Assembly (NCBI GenBank): GCA_017898095.1
Contig: JAGKQJ010000013.1
Span: 1-43,328, forward strand
From: Bacillaceae bacterium Marseille-Q3522
GTDB lineage: Bacteria; Bacillota; Bacilli; Bacillales; Cytobacillaceae
Reading direction: 5' to 3'
DNA: 43,328 bases
The position numbers and the translations under genes were made by a program. The notes beneath the pieces are model-generated. The model was not told the origin of the DNA and did not search any database. It was given only the letters and a program-made list of their open reading frames with translations. Each line of letters begins with the position of its first letter. Position 1 is the first letter of the stretch. Shown here one piece after another: positions 7,297 to 15,825 of the stretch.

Positions 7297-7525
7297 TATA
7301 AGAGGATGTTCAAAAAGTCATCAAATGATAAGCTGCGAACTTAGGCGCCCGCTTGCTTTTCCGCTACTCACAATGTACAATAGATCTTCTGCTAAAAGCG
7401 TGCACGTCCTGTGCTCAGGCGCAGAAGTCACCACATCCTCTGGAAGTCCGCTCCGCATGAGCAGGAGCTGCGCCGCCTCGATCTTCTTGCTTCTCATTCG
7501 TTAATTTATTGAACACGTATTATAA
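7297..7525. mobile_element. MITE-like element with terminal inverted repeats
   Basis: Begins TATAAGAGGATGTTCAA and ends TTGAACACGTATTATA, an imperfect inverted repeat of about 16 bp. The 229-bp interior has higher GC than its surroundings (AGGCGCCCGCTTGC, CTGCGCCGCCTCGA) and contains short internal inverted repeats. It lacks a convincing gene. The 17-bp left terminus recurs alone at 30618-30634. It lies just upstream of the kapD start. Confidence 0.65.
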
Positions 7526-7648
7526 GCATTTTCTTTTCATTGCCGGATTTCTTGTTACTTTCCTCATTATACCATAAAATGATTTTAATTTTTAATTTTC
7601 AGTAATTTTTTTCAGGAAGATAGCGAGTTTTTTTGCTTGTCTGATTTC

Positions 7649-7701
7649 ATAAAGTGAAACTTCATTTTTGAGGCGGGGGTATTACTTCCCCTTAATCTGC
7701 G
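7649..7701 (-). mobile_element. Element P copy D, 53-bp mini form
   Basis: Minus strand: left end CGCAGATTAAGGGG at 7701, preceded by TTAT; right end AAGTTTCACTTTAT ends at 7649. The whole interior is deleted, leaving left and right ends joined at the C-rich stem. Both termini agree exactly with those of the long copies. Confidence 0.75.
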
Positions 7702-7743
7702 ATAAAAAAGCGTATTCAATAAGTTAACCGAAGAAATTAAAAA

Positions 7744-7777
7744 AAGTTAGAGCAACAAGCACAGGCTGCTCTAACTT
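7744..7777 (-). terminator. Terminator downstream of kimA
   Basis: AAGTTAGAGCA pairs perfectly with TGCTCTAACTT; on the minus strand the stem is followed by a run of seven Ts. It lies about 145 bp past the kimA stop, with no gene between. Confidence 0.75.
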
Positions 7778-7920
7778 AAGGTGAACCCGTTTCTGAAAGC
7801 TCAAGAAACTCGGAAAATCATGCGGGAATCTATCTCTTTAGACATTCAACGAATATTGGTTTATTTGCGAATGTTATTTTTTCTTAGCTATTGATAAAAA
7901 GGCGGATCATAATAATGCGT

Positions 7921-9747
7921 CTACTTCTTAAAACGGTATGGAACAGTCGTCACAATTACATTTTTCCGGTATAAAAGCTGTGCTTTTAACAGTAAACTTG
8001 ATTGGTTATGCAGGATGTTATGCCAGCTTTTTTTCGTGATAAATTGCGGAATCACTACCGTTACACTATGATTTTGATCTTTTGCCTTTTCATCAATTAA
8101 GTCAATAAATCTCCATAATGGACGTACTAAACTGCGGTATTGCGAAAATAATGTCACTAAGCGGATATCCGGCCGAAAAGCTTTCCACTTTTCCTCCATT
8201 TTCTTTTCGCTTTCACGATCGAAAGCTACATAGACAACTATAATTTTATCCCCGATATTTTCCGCATAATTTAATGAATTTTCCACCACTTTTGTAACCC
8301 CCGCTACGGGTAAAATAACGAGATTTCCATCAAAATGAATAGCTTTTTCACTTTTAAGAACCCGCAGTTGATTTGCAACATCTACATAGTGATGGTGTAT
8401 ACGATGAAAAATAACGAGAATGATCGGGATAAAAACGAGTACCGGCCATACTTGAGTAAATTTTGTTGTAAATAAGATAAGCAACACGGTGAAAGAAATA
8501 ATTGCCCCCACTAAATTGATGCCTAACTTATATCCCCACCCTGAAGGCTTTTCTTTCAGCCATTTTATGATCATTCCCGTTTGCGATAATGTAAATGGAA
8601 TGAATACACCGACAGCATATAATGGGATTAACATTTCTGTCTGCCCGTGAAAAATAATAATTAAAAAAATCGAAGCTGCTCCTAAAGTGACGATCCCGTT
8701 GGAATAGCCAAGCCGGTCCCCGCGAACCATAAAGATTCTCGGTATATATTTATCTACTGCCATATTCACCGCAAGTTGAGGAAATGCCGCGAACCCGGTA
8801 TTTGCAGCCAATACTAAAATTAACGCTGTTGTAAATTGGATTAAGTAGTAAAAAACATTTCGTCCAAATACATCAGAAGCAATTTGCGATACAACCGTTT
8901 CATCCGCTTTTGGAGAGATTCCCAGCCAATAAGCCATGAACGTAATACCTGAAAATAATACAGCCAAAATAATCCCCATCATCACTAACGTACGAACCGC
9001 ATTTTTGGCGGCAGGTTCTTTAAAATTCGGTACAGCATTTGAAATTGCCTCAACACCTGTTAAAGCTGAGCATCCTGAAGAGAAGGCTTTTAGCAGTAAA
9101 AATATACTCAATCCGGGAACCGCCGTCCCCATCGGTACATGTAAATCTGCCGGAATTGTACCGGTTATCATCTGCCAAAGTCCGGTCCCTAATAAAAGTA
9201 CGAGTGCAAAAACAAATAAATACACCGGATAAGCAAGCACGGATGCCGACTCCGTTATTCCGCGCAAATTTAAGATCGTAATAAAAACGACTAATATACA
9301 GGCAATCGGTACAGTATATTGATGTAACAGTGGAATTGCCGAAGTAATCGCATCGGTACCTGCAGACACACTTACAGCAACTGTTAATATATAATCAACT
9401 AACAAAGAACCGCCGGCAATTAAGCCAGGATTCTCTCCTAAGTTATTTCTTGAAACGACGTATGCTCCTCCTCCATGAGGATATGCGTAAATAATTTGCC
9501 GGTACGACATAATAAGCGCTGTCAACAAAACAAGTACACCTAAAGCAATTGGAATAGTATACCAATAGGCAAGCAAACTAACTCCGGCCAAGACAATTAA
9601 AATTTGTTCTGTCCCGTAAGCAACAGAAGATAGCGCATCGGAAGATAGAATCGCCAACCCTTTTAATTTCGTCAGTTTCTGCTCTGCCAATTCTTTCGTT
9701 TTAAGCGGCCTTCCTATGAGAAATCTTTTTATTGCAGATTTATTCAT
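7921..9747 (-). CDS. kimA: KimA, high-affinity potassium importer (APC superfamily, YdaO)
   Basis: A 608-residue protein, matching KimA length. The N-terminal two thirds is an APC-type amino acid/polyamine permease fold with about 12 membrane helices (for example AYPHGGGAYVVSRNNLG near 88-104, FSSGCSALTGVEAISNAVPNF near 221-241). The C-terminal 150 residues form a cytoplasmic USP-like domain (IHFDGNLVILPVAGVTKVVENSLNYA). KimA is a proton-driven K+ importer inhibited by c-di-AMP. A c-di-AMP riboswitch lies directly upstream, the standard arrangement for this gene: high c-di-AMP (high K+) shuts off both transcription and transport. Start ATG gives MNKSAIKRFLIGRPLK, the family N-terminus. Confidence 0.93.
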   Translation of the reverse strand: MNKSAIKRFLIGRPLKTKELAEQKLTKLKGLAILSSDALSSVAYGTEQILIVLAGVSLLAYWYTIPIALGVLVLLTALIMSYRQIIYAYPHGGGAYVVSRNNLGENPGLIAGGSLLVDYILTVAVSVSAGTDAITSAIPLLHQYTVPIACILVVFITILNLRGITESASVLAYPVYLFVFALVLLLGTGLWQMITGTIPADLHVPMGTAVPGLSIFLLLKAFSSGCSALTGVEAISNAVPNFKEPAAKNAVRTLVMMGIILAVLFSGITFMAYWLGISPKADETVVSQIASDVFGRNVFYYLIQFTTALILVLAANTGFAAFPQLAVNMAVDKYIPRIFMVRGDRLGYSNGIVTLGAASIFLIIIFHGQTEMLIPLYAVGVFIPFTLSQTGMIIKWLKEKPSGWGYKLGINLVGAIISFTVLLILFTTKFTQVWPVLVFIPIILVIFHRIHHHYVDVANQLRVLKSEKAIHFDGNLVILPVAGVTKVVENSLNYAENIGDKIIVVYVAFDRESEKKMEEKWKAFRPDIRLVTLFSQYRSLVRPLWRFIDLIDEKAKDQNHSVTVVIPQFITKKSWHNILHNQSSLLLKAQLLYRKNVIVTTVPYRFKK

Positions 9748-9889
9748 GATAATAAAAATTGCCTTCCTTTCCTCTTCAAAAACGGTTTAAATATTACATT
9801 TTTATTTCCTTTTTACAGATTCATTTTTTTATGTTATTCACTATATAAAAATGAGAACATTTCCTATGGAAAAGCGGAAAAGCACAAAA

Positions 9890-9920
9890 AAAGACCACAG
9901 AGGATTTCCCCGTGATCGTA
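9890..9920 (-). terminator. Expression-platform terminator of the c-di-AMP riboswitch
   Basis: On the minus strand GATCACGGGG and CTGTGGTC form a G-C rich stem followed by seven Ts, downstream of the aptamer and about 140 bp before kimA. Confidence 0.7.
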
Positions 9921-9947
9921 ATTTCACATAACGAACAACAAGAATCA

Positions 9948-10095
9948 CTTCCTCTCTCCTAACGCTTACGGAGTTAGCTGTCGGATTCGAGCCATGAGAG
10001 TAGCCCTACCTTAAACATTTAAGGATTCACCCCTAGTGACATCATGCTTCACAGAATGGGTCCCCCGTTCCTAACGGACTCAGCGTATAAAGAAA
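9948..10095 (-). ncRNA. ydaO-yuaA (c-di-AMP) riboswitch aptamer
   Basis: The minus strand contains the conserved blocks in order: GGAACGGGGGACCCA, GGGGTGAATCC, GGTAGGGCTACTCTC, GGCTCGAATCCGACAGCTAAC, and the closing CGTAAGCGTTAGGAGAG. These define the pseudo-two-fold c-di-AMP aptamer. It precedes a terminator and then kimA. Ligand binding is expected to promote termination and so lower K+ uptake. Confidence 0.93.
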
Positions 10096-10115
10096 TCATT
10101 CATTTCTACGGAATG

Positions 10116-10144
10116 ATATTACTCTTGTAGAATCGTAATGTCAA
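10116..10144 (-). promoter_or_regulatory. Sigma-A promoter of the c-di-AMP riboswitch-kimA unit
   Basis: Minus strand TTGACA (10139-10144), 17-base spacer, TAATAT (10116-10121), about 20 bases upstream of the aptamer. Confidence 0.75.
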
Positions 10145-10644
10145 GATGACTTTATAAACAAAAAATCGATTGATTTAACAGTATTTATCGCATGTAGCGA
10201 TTATTTTATTTTATAAGATGGCCGCATCTTCAGAATCCTATGAAATAACAACTAATAGTGTCATATTGGAAAGAATTCTTATGTATTGGCTCCATGCTCC
10301 ATTCCCCATTTTTGTCATCAGCGTTACGATCAACAGGAAATGCTTAGAGAGTGTTTGTTTCAGAAGCATAATGAACCAATTTATACATACGCAGGTTAAA
10401 TAGAAACTCATCAACTTTCTTTCCTTTCCATAAGTCTTTTTATGTACTTATCGTTTTTTTACTTTCCCCCAGTCCTTATTTTCTTATGCATCATTCTTAA
10501 AAAATTTTTCCAGAAAAATTTGACGTATAAAAAGAAAAGGCTGGGGCACCTATCTCATTTTACGCACATTCTGTTTAGAGCCTGTCTATAATATATAGAA
10601 GCAAATGAGATACTTTAAAAAAGGGAAAAGGAGGAGGAGAAAGA
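10145..10644. other. 500-bp intergenic region between kimA promoter and SDR gene
   Basis: A-T rich and without a convincing gene; a 61-codon open frame at 10218-10403 lacks a ribosome binding site. A TATAAT at 10587-10592, about 50 bases before the SDR start, may be the -10 box of the PHA operon, but no good -35 box is seen. AAAGGAGGAGGAG just before 10645 is the SDR ribosome binding site. Confidence 0.4.
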
Positions 10645-11412
10645 TTGTCATCTCTATTTGATTTAACAAATAAAACGGCGATTGTAACGGGGGGCGGCAG
10701 AGGACTGGGAGAAATAATGGCTTGTGCACTTGCAGAAGCACATGCCAATGTAGTCGTTTGCTCACGAAATTTTGAAGCATGTCAAAAAGTCCGGGATCAA
10801 ATCATTGCGAATGGCGGAAAGGCTCTTGCGTTCCAATGCGATATTACCAATCAAGAAGACATCGATGTTGTCATTACTGAAACTGTGAAACACTTTGGCA
10901 CGATTGACATTCTTGTGAACAACAGCGGAACCTCGTGGATCGCCCCGATGCTCGATTATCCTGGCGACAAATGGGACAAGGTCATGAATGTCAATTTGAA
11001 AGCGGCCTTTCTATTCTCACAAGCTGCAGCAAAAGTTATGAAGACGCAAAGATGCGGAAAAATCATTTTTATCAGCTCTGTCACCGGATTATTTGGTACA
11101 GATCCTGCCTTTTTGGATGCGATTGCCTACAATACCAGCAAAGGAGCTTTAGTTACTTTAACGAAAGAAATGGCGGTAAAGCTTGCAGCGGATAATATTC
11201 AAGTTAATAGTATCGCTCCCGGACTTTTTCCTTCAAAAATAACGAAAGCTTTAGAAAGTGTAAATTCCTTTATTTTAGCAAAAATCCCGGCAAAACGGTT
11301 TGGGGAGAAGGATGATTTGGCAGGAGCAATTGTCTTCTTCTCTTCAAGAGCTTCAGATTATATAACAGGACAAACGCTGGTAATGGATGGCGGCTTAACA
11401 GCCGGAATTTAA
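10645..11412 (+). CDS. Short-chain dehydrogenase/reductase, first gene of the PHA cluster
   Basis: A 255-residue classical SDR. The Rossmann motif TGGGRGLGE (about 15-23), NNSGTS (about 91-96), catalytic Ser in ISSVTG, YNTSK (Tyr-x3-Lys) and a C-terminal DGG are all present. It starts at TTG after a very strong AAAGGAGGAGGAG. phaR follows after 22 bp, then phaC, so it is probably in the PHA operon. An acetoacetyl-CoA reductase (PhaB) role supplying 3-hydroxybutyryl-CoA would fit the context. The sequence, however, also resembles gluconate 5-dehydrogenase-type SDRs, and in Bacillus megaterium phaB lies between phaR and phaC, so the substrate stays uncertain. Confidence 0.85.
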   Translation: MSSLFDLTNKTAIVTGGGRGLGEIMACALAEAHANVVVCSRNFEACQKVRDQIIANGGKALAFQCDITNQEDIDVVITETVKHFGTIDILVNNSGTSWIAPMLDYPGDKWDKVMNVNLKAAFLFSQAAAKVMKTQRCGKIIFISSVTGLFGTDPAFLDAIAYNTSKGALVTLTKEMAVKLAADNIQVNSIAPGLFPSKITKALESVNSFILAKIPAKRFGEKDDLAGAIVFFSSRASDYITGQTLVMDGGLTAGI

Positions 11413-11434
11413 TTCATAAGAAAGGAGTCTTTAC

Positions 11435-11857
11435 ATGGTTACCATTGATTTTTATGATATTTTAAGAAAGAGTGGAATGAAAGTAGAATCGGAAATAAAC
11501 GAATGGATAAAAAGTTACTTGAAAAAACAAGCTGCTATCCGGCTGGCGAATTTCACAAGCAAACAAGCTGTCCGTACGATCGGAAGCACACGCAGCTTTG
11601 TCGAAACACTTTCCGCAATGTTTAATTATCCGACAAAAACAGATTTGGCCAGTACGACAAATTTGATTAAACAAACAGAAGAAAAAGTGGATCAAATTGA
11701 TGAGCAGTTACAACACCTTATTCAACAGTCAAATAAAAAAAATTCCGAAGAAACAAAATACGCAAAAGATTTACTTGTATCTCTCAAACAAGAAATGGAG
11801 AATTTCATCCAAGCCTTAAAAAACTTTCAACAGAGTGGGCATAATAACAATGAGTAA
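11435..11857 (+). CDS. phaR: PhaR, subunit of class IV PHA synthase
   Basis: A 140-residue, mostly helical protein with a long coiled-coil-like C-terminal half (TNLIKQTEEKVDQIDEQLQHLIQQ). This is characteristic of the PhaR subunit needed for activity of class IV PHA synthases in Bacillus. A DFYDILRKSGMK motif opens the protein. AAGGAGT lies 9 bases upstream of the ATG. Its last codons overlap the start of phaC, which suggests translational coupling of two subunits made in equal amounts. This PhaR is distinct from the PHA-binding repressor of the same name in Proteobacteria. Confidence 0.82.
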   Translation: MVTIDFYDILRKSGMKVESEINEWIKSYLKKQAAIRLANFTSKQAVRTIGSTRSFVETLSAMFNYPTKTDLASTTNLIKQTEEKVDQIDEQLQHLIQQSNKKNSEETKYAKDLLVSLKQEMENFIQALKNFQQSGHNNNE

Positions 11858-12893
11858 TCCCGTAAAAAAAATAAATACAGAAAGAAAAAGATGGCATGGC
11901 CAGAAAAAAACAATTTCTGCCGAACCTCTTCACACCGGCCATATCAACGGGCAAGTCATTTGGAAAAAAAATAAATCAAGTTTGCTTTTCTATCCGGCAA
12001 AGCAAAAGAAATTTAAGATCCCGCTTTTTTTTATTTATTCTCTGATTAACAAGCCGTATTTGCTTGATCTTGCACCTTCCATGAGTTTAATCAAATCTTT
12101 TACAAACAGCGGCTTTGATGTATATTTACTAGACTTTGGTGAACCCGGATTTGAAGACAAAGATACCACTATTGATGATTATATTCTGAAATATATCCGT
12201 CCCGGAGTGAGAAGAGCATTGCTTCATAGCGGCGCAGCGGAAATAACACTTATCGGATTTTGTCTTGGAGGTACGTTAGCGACCATTTATGCGGCAGTCG
12301 CCAAAGAGCCGATAAAAAATGTGATTCTTGCTGTTACGCCGATCGATTTTACAAGAATATGGGATTTTAATGAGTGGTTAATTGAGCTTCGGGAGGAGAC
12401 AATTGATGTTAATGAGTTGATTGACGCAATCGGCGTTATTCCTGCACCTTTAATGGAACGCGGATTACGACTGGTCACAAAACCGATCTTTTATAGCCAT
12501 TATTTATCATTACTCCGTAAATCGTATGATAAATCTTACGTGTTGAAATGGAGTATTTTCAATCAATGGGCAAAAGATCATGTTGCCTTTTCCGGTGCAA
12601 GCTTAAAACAACTAATGAATGATTTAGGGAGAGACAACAAATTGATTTGCGGAGAAATGATCATCGGCAATCAGCAAGTGGATTTATCAGCAATTTCCGC
12701 AAATTTGCTTGTACTCTCCTCTACCCTTGATCAGCTAGTTCTGGAGGAGCAAAGTAAACCTCTATTAGAGAAAGTTTCAAGCAAGGATAAAACATTTGAC
12801 GTTCTCGAGGGGGGACATGCTGCACTGATCATGAACGGAAAAATTCATAAACAAGTTCTTGCCTGGCTTATCCCGCGTTCTGAACAAATTTAA
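11850..12893 (+). CDS. phaC: PhaC, catalytic subunit of class IV poly(3-hydroxyalkanoate) synthase
   Basis: A 347-residue alpha/beta hydrolase. The lipase-like box GFCLGG carries the catalytic cysteine C138; the triad is completed by D294 (STLDQLV) and H323 (EGGHAAL). It polymerises hydroxyacyl-CoA on granules in the cytoplasm. Length is close to the usual 360 residues. I choose the ATG at 11850, overlapping phaR by 8 bp; an in-frame GTG at 11835 is the alternative. A 35-codon ORF and a terminator follow. No phasin (phaP) or phaQ gene is seen in the window. Confidence 0.9.
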   Translation: MSNPVKKINTERKRWHGQKKTISAEPLHTGHINGQVIWKKNKSSLLFYPAKQKKFKIPLFFIYSLINKPYLLDLAPSMSLIKSFTNSGFDVYLLDFGEPGFEDKDTTIDDYILKYIRPGVRRALLHSGAAEITLIGFCLGGTLATIYAAVAKEPIKNVILAVTPIDFTRIWDFNEWLIELREETIDVNELIDAIGVIPAPLMERGLRLVTKPIFYSHYLSLLRKSYDKSYVLKWSIFNQWAKDHVAFSGASLKQLMNDLGRDNKLICGEMIIGNQQVDLSAISANLLVLSSTLDQLVLEEQSKPLLEKVSSKDKTFDVLEGGHAALIMNGKIHKQVLAWLIPRSEQI

Positions 12894-12935
12894 CGCAGAC
12901 ATTCATATCTAGGCGGAACGGAAGGGGGATTGTCC

Positions 12936-13043
12936 ATGGAACAAAATTATTATGAGCTTCACAAAACATCGCCGGAGGAATGCCTGGGATATTTAGGATT
13001 TGCCGCTGCCGTATTCAAACATTTTTTCGCAGAATGTGAATAA
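12936..13043 (+). CDS. 35-residue ORF after phaC, possibly a truncated gene
   Basis: ATG with a good GGAAGGGGG ribosome binding site 6 bases upstream opens 35 codons (MEQNYYELHKTSPEECLGYL...). The reading resembles the first residues of carboxymuconolactone decarboxylase/AhpD-like proteins, but the frame then stops with no continuation in any frame. It could be a 5' remnant or a real micro-protein of the PHA operon. I cannot decide from the sequence. Confidence 0.35.
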   Translation: MEQNYYELHKTSPEECLGYLGFAAAVFKHFFAECE

Positions 13044-13141
13044 ATGCAGATTATATATTTTTTATCTGTTTTTGCAAAAATTCACTGCCCTTTAATGAAA
13101 AATTGTGAGGCTGTGAAAAAGTAAGTTCAATTTCAAACAGG

Positions 13142-13176
13142 CATGCTTACCTTTTTAGGAAAGCATGTTTTTCTTT
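13142..13176 (+). terminator. Terminator of the SDR-phaR-phaC operon
   Basis: CATGCTT and AAGCATG form the stem around an inner CCT/AGG pairing; TTTTTCTTTTC follows on the plus strand. Confidence 0.75.
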
Positions 13177-13258
13177 TCTTAGCTCATTCTCTGCCTGCGA
13201 TTAACGATCGTTAAAAGCAGCGATGGAAAAAAATAAAGAAACCATCTTATAGTCAATA

Positions 13259-13267
13259 TGGTATAAT
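13259..13267 (+). promoter_or_regulatory. Extended -10 promoter upstream of yuiD
   Basis: TGGTATAAT (TGn plus TATAAT) lies about 80 bases before the yuiD start. No clear -35 box, as is common for extended -10 promoters. Confidence 0.5.
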
Positions 13268-13346
13268 ACGAACACGGACTTTTTTTCCCAGATTCATTTC
13301 GTTTTTATTTTTTTTATATTGATTTTATGCAAAAAGGTGGTTCTTA

Positions 13347-13826
13347 ATGGAGTTATTTTATAATTTTCCTCTTTGGGCAGCTTTTACAGCTATTTTTTTT
13401 GCACAATTTGTAAAAGTCCCAATACAGTTTATTGCTACAAAAAAACTTAATTGGCACCTTCTTACCAGCACTGGTGGTATGCCCAGCTCTCACTCTGCTG
13501 CCGTAACAGCCCTGTCAACTGCCATTGCTCTGGAAACAGGATTAGACTCGCCGCTTTTTGCAGTATCAGCTATTTTCGCGGTCATTACAATGTTTGATGC
13601 AACAGGTGTAAGACGGCAGGCTGGAGAACAGGCAATTGTGCTAAACCGCTTAGTAGAAGATTTTAATCGATTTCTCGAAGATGCGAAAATATGGCAAAAA
13701 AAGACACAGGGAGATAAAGGAAAAGAGTTAAAGGAATTGTTAGGACATAAACCTATTGAAGTTTTTTTCGGCTGTCTGACTGGAATCTTACTAACACTGA
13801 CCTTACATTACTTCGTTAATAAATAA
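13347..13826 (+). CDS. yuiD: YuiD, DUF212 divergent PAP2-like membrane protein
   Basis: A 159-residue membrane protein with the family signature TGGMPSSHSAAVTALSTA (about 46-63), which resembles the SxxxH motif of PAP2 phosphatases, and a second motif DATGVRRQAGEQA (about 91-103). Several hydrophobic segments are seen at both ends. Plant and bacterial members are called acid phosphatase/VanZ-related, but the reaction is not established. It converges with yuiC across a shared terminator. An AAAAGGTGG ribosome binding site precedes the ATG. Confidence 0.85.
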   Translation: MELFYNFPLWAAFTAIFFAQFVKVPIQFIATKKLNWHLLTSTGGMPSSHSAAVTALSTAIALETGLDSPLFAVSAIFAVITMFDATGVRRQAGEQAIVLNRLVEDFNRFLEDAKIWQKKTQGDKGKELKELLGHKPIEVFFGCLTGILLTLTLHYFVNK

Positions 13827-13835
13827 CAAAAAATT

Positions 13836-13866
13836 GGCTCCTTTCAATTATATAAGGAGCCGATTA
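13836..13866. terminator. Bidirectional terminator between yuiD and yuiC
   Basis: GGCTCCTT pairs with AAGGAGCC around a 10-base loop; on the minus strand it is followed by AATTTTTTG. It lies just after the yuiD stop and 50 bp after the yuiC stop. Confidence 0.75.
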
Positions 13867-13915
13867 CTTATCTTTCATCCTCTTACACCTGTCTTTTCAT
13901 ATTGATAGAATTTTT

Positions 13916-14629
13916 TTATTTACTTTCCGAATTTGTGTATTGCTGGCGAAATACTCGCATCGATTCGTTTTCATTTAATGCATGTAATTCTTCCTCTGTC
14001 AAACGGCCGTTTCCTTCTTTGACAACATATACATCTACCGTTTTTTTGCCCCACTTATTGTATACGTCTTCTACTGTTTGATAATATAAATCAACTTCAT
14101 TCCCATTAATGGCTCCGCCTTTATCTGCAACTACACCGTACCCATACCCGGGAATAAATAGAATTGTACCAATTGGAAAAACATCCAGATCAGCTGCAAC
14201 TGTTGAATATAAATCACGTTTTACTTTTACACCGGAATAGGTAATTCCGTATTGCGGATGATTCGGGTGTTTTCCGGTTGATTCATAGCCTGCAGTGTAT
14301 CCGGTCGCAACCACTTTTTTTACAGGATATTGCGACCAATCTATTGCTTCCTCAAGATTAGGCGGATGACCTGTTACTGCCTCACTTGAAGATAGCTTTG
14401 TTTCTTCTGTTATGGCACGTTTTAAATTTTTAAATGCAACTCCAATTGATTTAAATGCATGTTGAAATGGAGATGCTGTTTCCTCCCCTTTGTCAAACTG
14501 TAAAGAAGCAGAAGTCGACGTAAAATCTTTTGCTTCTACCCCGGATATCGAATGAAAAGTTGTTGTCAACGCAAGTAGAAAAAGTGCTGTCATTGCAAAA
14601 CGCCTTATCCAAATAATAAATCTTTTCAT
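13916..14629 (-). CDS. yuiC: YuiC, 3D-domain cell-wall lytic protein
   Basis: A 237-residue exported protein: a basic N-terminus and one hydrophobic segment (about 9-30) act as signal or anchor. A C-terminal 3D domain (about 115-220) carries the conserved aspartates, seen in [41 protein letters not shown] and TVDVYVV. B. subtilis YuiC is a stationary-phase survival-type lytic transglycosylase that acts on peptidoglycan. I choose the ATG giving [13 protein letters not shown] because GGGAGGAG lies 9 bases upstream; the longer reading begins upstream of this ribosome binding site. Confidence 0.85.
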   Translation of the reverse strand: MKRFIIWIRRFAMTALFLLALTTTFHSISGVEAKDFTSTSASLQFDKGEETASPFQHAFKSIGVAFKNLKRAITEETKLSSSEAVTGHPPNLEEAIDWSQYPVKKVVATGYTAGYESTGKHPNHPQYGITYSGVKVKRDLYSTVAADLDVFPIGTILFIPGYGYGVVADKGGAINGNEVDLYYQTVEDVYNKWGKKTVDVYVVKEGNGRLTEEELHALNENESMRVFRQQYTNSESK

Positions 14630-14909
14630 AGAATATTCACTCCTCCCAAAACTATTCATTTCCAAAAGAATTAGAAAATATGCATGAATAGTTGTAAAAG
14701 TTGGAGTTTTTTCCTTTATAAAAGATTTTTTACTTTTCTTTAGCCGGGAAAAAGATAAAAACTGAAGCTCCTCTGATGAAAAGCTCTGCCTTGAATTGCC
14801 GGCAGATATACAATTTTTTTGATCTATTATCGAAACAAGAAATAAGCGTTCCTTGGTACATAAGCATTTATCAGTTATTTTAGTATTTCTGTGAATAATT
14901 AATTAAAAC

Positions 14910-15227
14910 TTAAAACATCGTATACCCTTTCTTTCGTAAAAGCCGCATGACGATTCCGGAAAAAACTGCTCCGGCAAAGCCGCTGCTCAAAATAATCATA
15001 TCGGCAGCCGCAAGCTGGGTAAATCGGCTTCCAAGAGCTGTAAATGCAGAGTTGCTATCCGTAAAATACTCGATAAATCTGACTTGATCAACAATAAAAA
15101 TAACTATGAACGGATAGACAACCGCCATAATCCACGTCATTTTTAGGAGCATATTTAATATAAATCCGATTCCAAAAAACAGGACAAAAAACAGTAAAAT
15201 AGAAATAGGCAGCTGCATAAGTGTCAT
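14910..15227 (-). CDS. yuiB: YuiB, small multispan membrane protein of unknown function
   Basis: A 105-residue protein with three hydrophobic segments (about 5-25, 28-48 and 72-96). The order yuiD-yuiC-yuiB matches B. subtilis. AGGGAGAGGG precedes the ATG (MTLMQLPISILLFFVLFF). No catalytic motif is visible. The 280-bp gap to yuiC holds no gene; it is A-T rich with scattered short palindromes. Confidence 0.75.
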   Translation of the reverse strand: MTLMQLPISILLFFVLFFGIGFILNMLLKMTWIMAVVYPFIVIFIVDQVRFIEYFTDSNSAFTALGSRFTQLAAADMIILSSGFAGAVFSGIVMRLLRKKGYTMF

Positions 15228-15267
15228 ATTCCCTCTCCCTTTTTTCTAATAAGATTCATTGCAAATT

Positions 15268-15753
15268 TTAAACAAACAATTTATACATCGTATAACCAAA
15301 TTGATCCCCTGGATTTATACCTTCATGTACGGGTATTGCTGAAGCAAGATGCAAATCTGCAAGATATTTAAGCATTTCGGAAGCGCTGCCATTATTACGG
15401 AAATAAGACGGCTTGAAAAATTGGACATCCTCCAATTCTTCCTCCTGTATACAAATAACCGGTTGTTTATCCGATTTTACTAAGAAAATAAGCATGTTAT
15501 CACTAATCTTGTCTTCAATTACCCCGGTTCGCAAACCAATTAAGCCAATAACAGATGTGTTCAAACCTGTTTCTTCTTTTATTTCCCGAACGACTGCCTC
15601 GTCAGCCGTTTCTCCTTCCTGTACAAATCCAGCCGGCAATGACCATACTCCTTTTAAACCGCTATATCTTTTTTTCACAACCAGCCATTTTCCATCTTCA
15701 GAAATAACAAGTCCTGAGACTGCTAACCACACATTTCCCCGCTTATTTGCCAT
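15268..15753 (-). CDS. Nudix hydrolase
   Basis: A 161-residue protein with a full Nudix box at about 42-64 (GFVQEGETADEAVVREIKEE, then TGL; the RExxEE and GX5E residues are all present). It should cleave a nucleoside diphosphate linked to another moiety; the substrate cannot be predicted. Ribosome binding site AAAGGGGAG precedes the ATG. A mini copy of element P begins only 23 bases upstream of the start codon, so the native promoter has been displaced or lies inside repeat DNA. yuiB follows after a 40-bp gap, so co-transcription is likely. Confidence 0.88.
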   Translation of the reverse strand: MANKRGNVWLAVSGLVISEDGKWLVVKKRYSGLKGVWSLPAGFVQEGETADEAVVREIKEETGLNTSVIGLIGLRTGVIEDKISDNMLIFLVKSDKQPVICIQEEELEDVQFFKPSYFRNNGSASEMLKYLADLHLASAIPVHEGINPGDQFGYTMYKLFV

Positions 15754-15776
15754 TGCTTTCTCCCCTTTCGCTTTAT

Positions 15777-15825
15777 CGTAGATTAAGGGACAGTAATAAC
15801 CCCACTGATGGAAGTTTCACTTTAT
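15777..15825 (+). mobile_element. Element P copy E1, 49-bp mini form
   Basis: Left end CGTAGATTAAGGGACAG at 15777 (preceded by TTAT) runs straight into the right end CCCCACTGATGG...CACTTTAT, ending at 15825. It is an internally deleted copy like the one at 7649-7701, abutting the full copy E2 with no extra bases. Confidence 0.75.

Noticed and set aside
7283-7504. 73-codon open frame upstream of kapD
   Set aside because: It lies inside the 7297-7525 MITE-like element, has no ribosome binding site and no recognisable protein features.
10218-10403. 61-codon open frame in the kimA-SDR gap
   Set aside because: No ribosome binding site, no domain, and composition like the surrounding non-coding DNA.
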